Of a DNA stretch of 51,464 nt, positions 27,001-33,936 are shown one piece after another. The stretch's first letter is position 1, and every line of letters starts with the position of its first letter. A program made the translations under genes and the position numbers. Origin of the DNA: Bacteroidales bacterium. Lineage in GTDB: Bacteria; Bacteroidota; Bacteroidia; Bacteroidales; CAIWKO01. Below the pieces are notes generated by a model that saw nothing but the letters and a program-made list of their open reading frames with translations, had not been told where the DNA came from and did not search any database. The stretch is taken from assembly GCA_023228145.1 (NCBI GenBank), contig JALOBU010000021.1, positions 1 through 51,464 of the forward strand, in the 5' to 3' direction.

Positions 27001-27904
27001 CAGCTTCGGCACCGTCTTTATCGAGACCGCCACGCCGGGGAGCCGGACCAAAACTGACATTAGCAACATCACTGATACGAACAGGAATATTGTTGCGAAC
27101 TGTGATGACCGCCTGTTTTACATCGTCTAGATTTTTTACATAACCAAGGCCACGTATGACATACTCGACCTTGTTGAACTCAATAGTTTCGGCCCCAATA
27201 TCAAGGTTGCATTTGCGGACTGCATTCATGACATCCATGACCGTTACGTTGAACGATTTCATAGCATTAGGATCAATATCTACCTGATATTCTTTTACGA
27301 AACCGCCTATTGTGGCAACTTCAGAGACCCCGTTGACTGATGAAAGAGCGTATTTGACAAAATAGTCCTGTATGGTGCGCAATTCCTGCGGGTCCCAACC
27401 GCCGGTCGGGTTGCCTGTTTTCGTATCCCGGCCTTCGAGTGTGTACCAGAAAATCTGACCGATGGCTGTAGCATCAGGACCGAGAGCAGGCTTGACACCT
27501 TCGGGCAATGTACCGGCTGGTAAAGAATTCAGTTTTTCAAGAATGCGCGACCTGCTCCAGTAAAATTCTACATTATCTTCAAAAATGAGATAAATGAAGG
27601 ACATCCCAAACATTGAGGTGCTGCGTATGGTTTTAATACCAGGAATTCCAAGAAGAGCCGAACTGAGCGGATAAGTGATCTGATCTTCGATGTCCTTTGG
27701 GGAACGCCCCATCCATTCCGTTGCAATAATCTGCTGATTGTCGCCTATATCAGGAATGGCATCGACAGAAACAGGATCGCGGGGGAAGGAACCAGTTTGC
27801 CAGTTAAAAGGAGCATAAACTATACCCAAAACAATAAAGATGACCAACAAAAGCATGGAAATCATCCTGTGCTCGAGAAAATATTTGATTATCCTGTTTA
27901 ACAT
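24086..27904 (-). CDS. cusA: CusA-type heavy-metal RND efflux pump (monovalent cations)
   Basis: A 1272-residue inner-membrane RND transporter of the heavy-metal efflux class. It begins with LNRIIKYFLEHRMISMLLL (first membrane helix). The proton-relay helix reads AIAIGVMVDIGIVDVENIIR, which is the Cu(I)/Ag(I) CusA type; the second pump in this window has the divalent CzcA type instead. Met-bearing periplasmic segments FLLMPTSMPHAG and MPIQTRLVMLSTGMRAPMG match the CusA methionine pathway. It is longer than E. coli CusA because of extra hydrophobic segments after the first helix bundle (FSFRLDKNKVRK to LIVHFYVPIL). It lies 28 bases after a T9SS gene and ahead of TolC and the adaptor, in one operon. 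Confidence 0.9.
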   Translation of the reverse strand: MLNRIIKYFLEHRMISMLLLVIFIVLGIVYAPFNWQTGSFPRDPVSVDAIPDIGDNQQIIATEWMGRSPKDIEDQITYPLSSALLGIPGIKTIRSTSMFGMSFIYLIFEDNVEFYWSRSRILEKLNSLPAGTLPEGVKPALGPDATAIGQIFWYTLEGRDTKTGNPTGGWDPQELRTIQDYFVKYALSSVNGVSEVATIGGFVKEYQVDIDPNAMKSFNVTVMDVMNAVRKCNLDIGAETIEFNKVEYVIRGLGYVKNLDDVKQAVITVRNNIPVRISDVANVSFGPAPRRGGLDKDGAEAVGAVVVARFGSNPMEVINNVKNKISEIADGLPSKTLANGQVSRVTIVPFYDRTALIKETIGTLEYALSHEILIAIIVIIVLVLNLRASAIVSFFLPVGVLMTFVAMKWMGIDANIVALSGIAIAIGVMVDIGIVDVENIIRHLEMPENINVRGKNMIRVIYEATSEVRTAVTVALATTIISFLPVFTMEAAEGKLFTPLAFTKTIALLASYILGMIALPTLTYYLFSFRLDKNKVRKIFNGILIVTGVFFAILWGTWAALALTAVGINNWLTFLWPEKYKKFTNYINIAIALLVALYYLSIEWLPLGAHNSNFANFLFAGILIALILILLSLIVHFYVPILKWALRNKWKFLAIPLFTIFFGILAWQGAHRIFGFIPAFVKNTAVWQSFDRTFPGFGKEFMPSLDEGSFLLMPTSMPHAGIEQNQEYVELLDKRLSAIPEVEQAVGKWGRINSALDPAPVQMFENVINYLPEYILDEDGHRMQFKTDRDGAFILRDGSTYDPDRDGFRKINKEQLIPDNNGDYMRQWRPEIKTPDDIWNQIVKVTDIPGLTSAPRLMPIQTRLVMLSTGMRAPMGLKVFGPDLESIEKAGIILENELKKVPSIQASSVFYDRAVGAPYLEIKLNREAIARYGMTVQDVQEVLQVAVGGMALTNTVEGRERFPIRVRYARELRSTPEEIKKILIPSMTGVQVPLGELADINYTRGPQMIRSENTFLNGYVIFDKITGKAEVDVVEESQKFLKEKIDKGEIVLPAGVTYKFAGNYEQQIRATNRLLIVIPISLLLIFLILFFQFKTFTASSIHFSGVFVAFAGGFIMLWLYSQPWFLNFSVAGVDMQRLFQVHPINLSVAVWVGFIALFGIATNDGVIMGTYIHQVFEKMHPASVQEVRDAVVIAGKKRVRPAMMTAACAIIALLPVLSSTGKGSDIMVPMAIPAFGGMVIQLMTMFVVPILQCIWRERAAKKLQAKNLIAEN

Positions 27905-27932
27905 GGTGGTTCTCTATTTTTGTAGATATGCC

Positions 27933-28817
27933 TTAATGCTGTATTGTAAATTTATCAGTATAATACTGCACGTTGTAGTTGTTGACAAGTTTGCAAACAT
28001 AAGTGCCGTTTGCAAAATGAGATGTGTTGATTTTTACAGAACTTTCGCTGACCGGCTTATCGAAAACAACTTTACCATACATATCGGAAATGATCATCCT
28101 ATCGCCGCTATGAAAGGAAGCTGAACAGGTAAACTCAATTTGATCGTTTGCCGGATTGGGGAATGCATTTAATGAAAATCCTGATCCTTCAGTTTCCGAA
28201 ATACCTGATACCGAACCTGAAAAAGAAAGGTTATCCACCCAAAGATAATCGTTTGCCGTTGGGCTGGAACCGCTCGCCCTTAAAAAAATGACACAGGTAT
28301 CCGGGAATTCGACGGACAGGTAATTAAAGTTGATGCTGAAATTGGCCCAACTCATCGCCATGTCGGATAAGCTGTAGTTAGCAAACGCAACCGTATCCCT
28401 TTGCACCAGCGAAGTATTCCATTTTGTGAGAAAAACCGTGACAGCGCCTGCACTGCTTCCATAGATCATGTGCTGCCACTTGCCCGTGAAAGTTTGAGGG
28501 CGTAATGCAAAAGGAAATCCAGATTTAGGTTTTTTCTCTATTGTGTCCAAAATGCCGCTAACAGCAATGCCATTAGCCACATTACCTCCTATGGTCTTTG
28601 AAGTAAGTTTCATGTAAAATGAACCAGGACTGCCCGGTGCAGCTTTTGTAGCAGTAAAAATTCCTGAAGGCGCAGTGGCATTGTTCATCGTACCCCATGA
28701 AGCCGGGTTTTCGTAAGCACCCATGTTTGTCCAGGTCTCAAAACCTGAATTAGGAATCTGGGAAAAGCATGAACTTGCAATAAATGCAAATAAAACAGAT
28801 TGAATTACCCTTTTCAT
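27933..28817 (-). CDS. T9SS-sorted secreted protein with PCMD-like domain, in the Cus operon
   Basis: A 294-residue protein with a signal peptide (MKRVIQSVLFAFIASSCFSQ). A beta-sandwich opens with IPNSGFETWTNMGAYENPAS, typical of PCMD/carbohydrate-binding-like domains of Bacteroidota. After DYLWVDNLSFSG it joins a C-terminal type A sorting domain (FPNPANDQIEF, ISDMYGKVVF, FANGTYVCKLV, DKFTI). It would be secreted by the type IX system and anchored at the surface. It sits between a copper-binding lipoprotein and the CusA pump with short gaps, so it is probably co-transcribed. A role in surface metal binding is only inferred; no Met/His/Cys cluster is seen. Confidence 0.82.
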   Translation of the reverse strand: MKRVIQSVLFAFIASSCFSQIPNSGFETWTNMGAYENPASWGTMNNATAPSGIFTATKAAPGSPGSFYMKLTSKTIGGNVANGIAVSGILDTIEKKPKSGFPFALRPQTFTGKWQHMIYGSSAGAVTVFLTKWNTSLVQRDTVAFANYSLSDMAMSWANFSINFNYLSVEFPDTCVIFLRASGSSPTANDYLWVDNLSFSGSVSGISETEGSGFSLNAFPNPANDQIEFTCSASFHSGDRMIISDMYGKVVFDKPVSESSVKINTSHFANGTYVCKLVNNYNVQYYTDKFTIQH

Positions 28818-28825
28818 TTTAAAGT

Positions 28826-29068
28826 TTAATTTTTCACAATGGCTGTATCAGATTCCTTTTCGACTTTTACGAGATCCATGCCACATTTAGGGCATTTGCC
28901 CGGTTTATCGCTTCTGACCTCGGGATGCATAGGGCAGGTATAAAGCGCTTTTGCATTCGTTGAGTTTTGTTCGGTGGAGGTGGTTTTATTATCCTGCGAA
29001 CCACAAGCAGTGAACGCAAGCATCAACACGATGCCAACGATGGCTAGGAAATTGAATTTTGTTTTCAT
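28826..29068 (-). CDS. Heavy-metal-binding lipoprotein
   Basis: The start is set at ATG 29068, giving an 80-residue lipoprotein whose signal MKTKFNFLAIVGIVLMLAF runs into the lipobox cysteine of FTACGS. The mature part holds one heavy-metal-binding motif, YTCPMHPEVRSDKPGKCPKC, then GMDLV, as in Cus/Sil-associated proteins. It is probably an outer-membrane or periplasmic copper chaperone feeding the adaptor, which carries the same motif. An upstream start at 29116 would add 16 residues overlapping the previous gene and spoil the signal peptide. Confidence 0.84.
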   Translation of the reverse strand: MKTKFNFLAIVGIVLMLAFTACGSQDNKTTSTEQNSTNAKALYTCPMHPEVRSDKPGKCPKCGMDLVKVEKESDTAIVKN

Positions 29069-29091
29069 AGATTTGATTTTTAAGATTATAA

Positions 29092-29640
29092 TTAATTTCT
29101 TTGATATTGGCAGCAAGCGGGAAGCTTGTTGTATGCTTTATCGGATGCTTTTATTTTATCGGTATCATAGCCTGCATCGGCAACCAGTTGATGAATCTTT
29201 TCAATAGTAATGGTTTCAGGGATGTAAGTCACAGAGAGTTTGTTGGTTGATAAATCCCATGTACATGAAATGATGCCTTTTTTATTCTTCAGGGCACTTT
29301 CGATTGTTGTTTTGCACATGCCACATTTTCCTTTGACACCAAAGGTTTCGGTTATGCCATTGTTGTTTGAAGTTATAGACGTAATGCCTGATTTTTTCTC
29401 CAAGGCCATTCCGCATTTTGTGCAGTTAGCGGGAGTTTTTGAAGTAATATCCGCATGCATAGGACATTCATAAAATACTGCCTCAGATTCATTGCCTGCC
29501 GTGTTATTGGCGGAAGTTTTACATGAGGAGCGATTGCTACCCCCACAACATTGCGAGTAAGCCGTTCCGAAAGACAACAATAATATTGCAAGAAGAACCG
29601 AAGTTATCGCTGTTTTGTAAACTGATTTTTTTGTTTTCAT
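29092..29640 (-). CDS. Periplasmic protein with heavy-metal-binding and HMA domains
   Basis: A 182-residue protein with a signal peptide (to about residue 29, GTAYSQCCGG). After a Cys-rich linker comes a heavy-metal-binding motif, YECPMHADITSKTPANCTKC then GMALE. The C-terminal domain is a heavy-metal-associated (MerP/CopZ-like) domain with GKCGMCKTTIESALKNKKG, in which CGMC binds soft metal, and ends in PACCQYQ. It likely binds Cu(I) or Ag(I) outside the inner membrane and hands it to the Cus system downstream. It is the first recognised gene of that operon. The 230 bases upstream (29641-29870) are AT-rich with no clear -7 box. Confidence 0.85.
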   Translation of the reverse strand: MKTKKSVYKTAITSVLLAILLLSFGTAYSQCCGGSNRSSCKTSANNTAGNESEAVFYECPMHADITSKTPANCTKCGMALEKKSGITSITSNNNGITETFGVKGKCGMCKTTIESALKNKKGIISCTWDLSTNKLSVTYIPETITIEKIHQLVADAGYDTDKIKASDKAYNKLPACCQYQRN

Positions 29641-29870
29641 TTTTTTATTATATTTCGAATTGATGTTAAAGATACTTTTTTAATTACGAATTTTATTTAA
29701 ATTGATATTAAATGTGTTTAAAGAAAATAGTTTAAACTAATTTAATAAGTTACATTTAGGGGTAAATGTCAGACTAACGAAATTTGTTGATAAATTCAAT
29801 AAAATGTAAGCCATAGAAAACGGCGTGTTTTTGATGATCTATCAAACAAAAATGTTAAAAAAGAAAAAGT

Positions 29871-30245
29871 TCAGAAGCGAAAAACCTGCAGAAAATCAAT
29901 ATTCCCAAGGAATTTCAATGGCGGAGAAATATAAGAGAAAATATAAAAAAAAGGATCTGATATGTATTCTGAAATCTTTGACGAATTAAAAGGTGTATTA
30001 AAAACGAAAAAATCCGGGATCACCTTTAAATCAAAAGTAGCCGTCTGAAAATAATCCTTTATTTTTATAAATTTTACATCGTTGTGGCAGTCCTTACAAG
30101 GGCCTTTGCAGCAACGAACCTGAATATCAACCGTAGTTTTATAGTAGCGAGTGCCACAATAATGCTTGTTTATGGTAAAACCGGTGGTGGATATAAACAC
30201 CAGAATAGTAAGAAAAATATGGCCCACTTTCTTAAACATATACAA
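29871..30245 (-). CDS. HYC_CC_PP-type small exported protein
   Basis: A 124-residue protein with an N-terminal hydrophobic signal (VGHIFLTILVFISTTGF). The cysteines are arranged as NKHYCG then VRCCKGPCKDCHNDVKF, followed by an aromatic C-terminus with ISPPLKFL. This HYC...CC...PP layout matches a small Bacteroidota family usually found near metal-resistance genes. A periplasmic metal-binding or sensing role is inferred from the cysteines and context. The ATG at 30245 or the one two codons later (30239) could be used. Confidence 0.72.
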   Translation of the reverse strand: MYMFKKVGHIFLTILVFISTTGFTINKHYCGTRYYKTTVDIQVRCCKGPCKDCHNDVKFIKIKDYFQTATFDLKVIPDFFVFNTPFNSSKISEYISDPFFYIFSYISPPLKFLGNIDFLQVFRF

Positions 30246-30256
30246 ACAAATAATGA

Positions 30257-30264
30257 CAAATATA
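30257..30264 (-). promoter_or_regulatory. -7 box upstream of the HYC_CC_PP-type gene
   Basis: The minus strand reads TATATTTG, a full TAnnTTTG match, 11 bases before the start codon. No -33 TTTG is visible at the usual spacing. Confidence 0.35.
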
Positions 30265-30373
30265 CTGCTTTTTAATCACGGAAAGAATGTTATGGTTTTG
30301 ATTTACTAAATATTACAACGTGAAATTTATTGTTTTATTGTTATTCTAGTTGAAAGAAACTCAATTTTGGCCC

Positions 30374-30556
30374 TTAACTTGTAACCATGAGGGAGAGATG
30401 CTGCGATAAATTTGATTTCAAAACGGCTGTTTCGTTAAGAATATCTCCAAATGTCATTTCACGGGTGCTTAAAATATCTATAATTTCTAGTCTGATAGGA
30501 TTTGCAATAGCGTTGCAGATATTTGCATGAAGGTTATAAAGGGTTTTATCTTTCAT
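30374..30556 (-). pseudogene. Truncated ArsR-family regulator
   Basis: The 60 codons encode the first part of an ArsR/SmtB winged helix: ANPIRLEIIDILSTREMTFG and the recognition helix TAVLKSNLSQHLSLM. Full ArsR proteins are about 95-120 residues; here the frame stops right after the recognition helix (LMVTS, then TAA), and the beta-wing and dimerisation helix are missing. The bases after the stop do not restore the fold in any frame I checked. Metal-binding residues cannot be assigned. It lies downstream of the CDF gene and may be the decayed original regulator of these metal genes. Confidence 0.6.
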
Positions 30557-30736
30557 TGTTTAATAATTCATGTGTTTATTAGTTTACATAGATATAATCT
30601 ATTTGAATGCAAAAAACATAATAATGAATAAAATAGTTAAAATTTCAGTACCAAGGTTGAATGATTAAATTGATTTTAAGATAGACGGAGCCAGAAGAAT
30701 AAAAAAAAGAAGTTGAATTTAAGTCGAATGAAGCGT

Positions 30737-31636
30737 TTAATATTCATTGCAGTTGGCATCGTGGGTCGGAATTTTATGACTGAATTCGACCTGAATGGTG
30801 GCATGGTGGATGTTGAATTGCTGACTAAGGGCTTGTTGTATGTTAGTTATAAAGACGACATCGGTTGGTATAATGGTTGTCAAGTGTACTGTTAAAGCAG
30901 CATCGGTGGTGCTTAAAGCCCAAATGTGGAGGTCATGAATGTTCGATACTTCAGGTAGTTGTAGCAGATATTGGCGGACCTCGACAATGTTAATATTTTC
31001 TGGAACTGCATCAAGTGCCAGGTTGACAGAATCAATGAGTAAATGATAAGTAGAGTAAAGGATAACAGCAATAATGATGAAGGAAACGAGTGAGTCGATC
31101 CACATGAAACCTGTAAATGTCATTATTATACCAGCAACCACGACACCCATTGAAACCAATGCATCGGCAATGAAATGAACATAGGCACTGCGTATATTCA
31201 AGTCGTACCTTTTGCCTTTCAAAAACAGCCACGCTGTAAACCCATTGACTACTATGCCAATAGCAGCAACGATGATTACATTTTGAGAATTTATTTCAAT
31301 TGGTTTGCCCAATCGTTCGATGGTTTCCCAAATAATAAATACCACGGCAGCCAAAAGTAAGAGTGTATTGAGCAATGCAATGAGAATGGTTGAACGGCGG
31401 AAACCATAGGTAAATTTTAGCGTTGGCTTGCGTTGTGAAAGAATTAAGGCAATCCATGAAAATACTAAAGCCAAAATGTCGCTGAAGTTGTGCCCGGCAT
31501 CGGCTAGCAAAGCCATGGAATTAGAAAAAAAACCGTAAATTGCCTCAAAGATTATAAAAACGATATTTAAGGAAATGCCTATTTTAAAGGCAGTACTCAG
31601 ATTAAAACCGGCAGTATGCTGATGTTGGTGTTCCAA
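30737..31636 (-). CDS. czcD: Cation diffusion facilitator (CzcD-like) Zn/Co/Cd exporter
   Basis: A 299-residue CDF transporter. The His-rich N-terminus (EHQHQHTAG) is followed by six membrane helices. The metal site in helix 2 reads SMALLADAGHNFSDILAL, an HxxxD motif, and the matching one in helix 5 is HFIADALVSMGVV (HxxxD). The C-terminal cytoplasmic ferredoxin-like domain includes LPEVSNIHDLHIWALSTTDA. It exports divalent cations from cytoplasm to periplasm in exchange for protons, feeding the CzcA pump. The start codon appears to be TTG at 31636, directly before the His-rich tail. It follows the YceI-like gene. Confidence 0.9.
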   Translation of the reverse strand: MEHQHQHTAGFNLSTAFKIGISLNIVFIIFEAIYGFFSNSMALLADAGHNFSDILALVFSWIALILSQRKPTLKFTYGFRRSTILIALLNTLLLLAAVVFIIWETIERLGKPIEINSQNVIIVAAIGIVVNGFTAWLFLKGKRYDLNIRSAYVHFIADALVSMGVVVAGIIMTFTGFMWIDSLVSFIIIAVILYSTYHLLIDSVNLALDAVPENINIVEVRQYLLQLPEVSNIHDLHIWALSTTDAALTVHLTTIIPTDVVFITNIQQALSQQFNIHHATIQVEFSHKIPTHDANCNEY

Positions 31637-31711
31637 AATAATGATACCTATTTTTTATAATCCATAAAGATAATTTATCCTGCCGTAATATCAGTTTTTT
31701 CGTGTTGTATT

Positions 31712-32341
31712 TTAATTGCGCCCTTTTCTTAATATTAACTGAAGAAACTGAACATTGATTGAAGGACTGACAGCAGGCGGAATATTTATACTGAAATCGG
31801 ACAGGAGGAGTTTAAAAGATGCTTCCATTATGCAATTGTAAGAGAGCATACGGTCGACATGGCTGAACTTCATTTTGGATAATGCGACTACGCTGATTTT
31901 ATTTGCAGAAATTTCGAGTGGCACATCTATGTTGTATTCCTGATGGTCCCAAGTGAGGAAATCGACCGGGATAGTTGCAAAAAGCGAGATAATTTGCGGC
32001 TCTGCAAAGAATATACTGTCAAGCACAGTAATACCGCTTGTAAGTGTGCGAAGATCAATACTGCCGTGAATGGCTTTGTTGACCGGATCATAAACAATGG
32101 CGAGTTTATGGCTTTCGGCAAAAAAAACGGAGTCGTTATAATTACCGGTCGCCAAGACATAGCCATTGGTTGTGCGATAGGCGGTTTGGGAATAACTTTT
32201 ACCGTAAAGCAGGAGAATGAAAACAGGCAATATCCAGGCTGAGTGCTTGATGTACGAAAAAGTTTTTGAAAGCCAAGGGCTGTCATACAGGATTGAACTT
32301 CCTGCATGACAGACGGCCTTGGTATTAGAATGGATGAACAT
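31712..32341 (-). CDS. YceI-like periplasmic protein in the Czc operon
   Basis: A 209-residue protein with an N-terminal hydrophobic segment (AWILPVFILLLYGKSYSQ) that serves as signal peptide after an unusually long 35-residue leader. The mature part, with FFAESHKLAIVYDPVNKAIH, GSIDLRTLTSG and VPLEISANKISVVALSKMKF, resembles the lipocalin-like YceI fold that binds isoprenoids or other lipids. YceI-like proteins are recurrent in Bacteroidota metal-resistance loci, but their role there is not established. It sits 10 bases after the PII-like gene, and the leader might be trimmed by using a later start. Confidence 0.62.
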   Translation of the reverse strand: MFIHSNTKAVCHAGSSILYDSPWLSKTFSYIKHSAWILPVFILLLYGKSYSQTAYRTTNGYVLATGNYNDSVFFAESHKLAIVYDPVNKAIHGSIDLRTLTSGITVLDSIFFAEPQIISLFATIPVDFLTWDHQEYNIDVPLEISANKISVVALSKMKFSHVDRMLSYNCIMEASFKLLLSDFSINIPPAVSPSINVQFLQLILRKGRN

Positions 32342-32351
32342 TGACTTTATT

Positions 32352-32690
32352 TTAAAGAAATAATTCAGTGCCCGTTTTTACACGGAAGGATTTAATGACG
32401 TCAGTAATATAAATGATGCCATCGCCGGGATTGCCCGTGCGGCCCTGCGTGGAAATAATTCCGACTACCTTTTCGACATCCGTATCGTGACAAACAATTT
32501 CAATTTTTGCCACTTCGACGTTTGTGAATGAAAAACAGGTAGAATTTGCCGGTTTGTCATCCGTGTCGTCGGTATAGCTGCCGGTGCCTTCGCCTAAGGA
32601 TACGGTAATGTTGGGATAACCGGCATCGAGTAATTTGCCCAGAATGCTGTCGACCTTAAAAGGTTTTACGATTGCTTTTATCTGTTTCAT
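32352..32690 (-). CDS. PII-like signalling protein (PII-NG type) of the efflux operon
   Basis: A 112-residue PII-fold protein. It has MKQIKAIVKPFKVDSILGKL at the N-terminus, the nucleotide-binding TQGRTGNPGDGIIYI and the C-terminal IKSFRVKTGTE, all as in GlnB/GlnK. The T-loop region is replaced by a polar, acidic stretch (GSYTDDTDDKPANST) and lacks the Tyr that is uridylylated in GlnB. The described PII-NG group, found next to CzcA-like cation pumps, has this design, so it likely senses metal or nucleotides for the pump and not nitrogen. It lies between the adaptor and the YceI-like gene with short gaps. Confidence 0.83.
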   Translation of the reverse strand: MKQIKAIVKPFKVDSILGKLLDAGYPNITVSLGEGTGSYTDDTDDKPANSTCFSFTNVEVAKIEIVCHDTDVEKVVGIISTQGRTGNPGDGIIYITDVIKSFRVKTGTELFL

Positions 32691-32714
32691 AATTCATAAG
32701 TTTTAATGGATGAA

Positions 32715-33893
32715 TTAACAAGCCATATCGCCTGCATTTTTCATTGCCGACAGTAAATTGTAAGCACCACGGATCACGATTTTGCTTGCAGGCAAAACGA
32801 CATCCTCAGGCAGTATGACTTCTGTATATCCGCCCTGAGATACACCTTTTTTTACTTCAATTACTTTGTACAATGTGACCACTTTGTCGCCTTCGGGTTT
32901 CTTTTCATAAAAAATGAAAATGTAGTTCTTGTCGTCGAATGAAAGTACCGCCTCATCGGGCAAAGCTGAAACAGAATCATTGCGCGTATCAATAGTGGCA
33001 TTAATGTACATGCCGGGCAATAAGTTCTTGTCTTCTTTTTCGACGGTTGCATAAACCTTGATGGTTTTGTCAGTATTGATTGCCTTACCAACCTGGTAGA
33101 TGACCGCCGTCATTTTGTTTTCGGGGCGGGTAGGGATATTGAAACTGATCTGCTGGCCGATCATCACTTTATCAATGTCTTTTTCGAACAGGGTGAGTTC
33201 GAGAGTGAGGTTTTTAGTGTTCACAATCTCAACAATGACGTCGGTGGCATTGACATATTTGCCAACATTGACACTTACCGTTTTAACGTATCCACTGATA
33301 GGAGAAATAACAGGCACTGAACCGGAAATTTTTTCGACTTCAAGTTTTTTTGCATCTATGCCAATCATTTTTAATTTTTGCTCCAATGCAAAAACAGTGG
33401 ATTGAAGAGTTTTGTATTCTGCAACTGCAAGCTGATATGTTTTTGCAGAGCTGACATTTTCTTTGTACAAATCTTTCTGCCTGTTGTACTCTGTTTCGGC
33501 ATATTCAAGTTTGCTTTTGCTTTCAAGATAGTTGCGCTGAAGTTCGATAAACTCGGGGTTTTCGATGACTGCAATTACCTGACCTTTTGAGACCGGACTG
33601 CCAGGAACCAAGCCGGTGCTTTTGATATACCCGCCCATGATGGCAGATATTGAAACCAGGTTTTGAGGGGAAACATTGACCACACCATTAACTTTTAATT
33701 CGGTGCTCAGCATTTTATGCTCCATGCTGCCCAGTTCAATACCTGCCGAAGCGATCTGTGCATCGTTCATTTCAACAGTGTTTGGCGGGAGTTCTTCGTG
33801 CTCGCCTTCGTGCTCTCCTGTTTGATTGCCGCTGCCACAACCTGCGGCAAACAGTGAGGCCGCAAGGATCATAAAAAACATTTTTGCTTTCAT
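32715..33893 (-). CDS. czcB: CzcB-type RND efflux adaptor, lipoprotein
   Basis: The start is placed at the ATG 33893, which gives a standard lipoprotein signal, MKAKMFFMILAASLFAAGCG, with the lipobox Cys in AAGC. A short acidic/His linker follows (EHEGEHEELPP). Barrel-sandwich halves are seen as IMGGYIKSTGLVPGSPVSKG and VISPISGYVKTVSVNVGKYV, with a helical hairpin between them, then the beta-barrel region. The His/Glu linker may bind Zn, Co or Cd. It bridges the CzcA-TolC fusion pump and the outer membrane. It follows the pump gene by 43 bases. Confidence 0.88.
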   Translation of the reverse strand: MKAKMFFMILAASLFAAGCGSGNQTGEHEGEHEELPPNTVEMNDAQIASAGIELGSMEHKMLSTELKVNGVVNVSPQNLVSISAIMGGYIKSTGLVPGSPVSKGQVIAVIENPEFIELQRNYLESKSKLEYAETEYNRQKDLYKENVSSAKTYQLAVAEYKTLQSTVFALEQKLKMIGIDAKKLEVEKISGSVPVISPISGYVKTVSVNVGKYVNATDVIVEIVNTKNLTLELTLFEKDIDKVMIGQQISFNIPTRPENKMTAVIYQVGKAINTDKTIKVYATVEKEDKNLLPGMYINATIDTRNDSVSALPDEAVLSFDDKNYIFIFYEKKPEGDKVVTLYKVIEVKKGVSQGGYTEVILPEDVVLPASKIVIRGAYNLLSAMKNAGDMAC

Positions 33894-33936
33894 TTTATTT
33901 TTATTTATTAAGTTCATAATTCTGTGTGTTTTTTAA

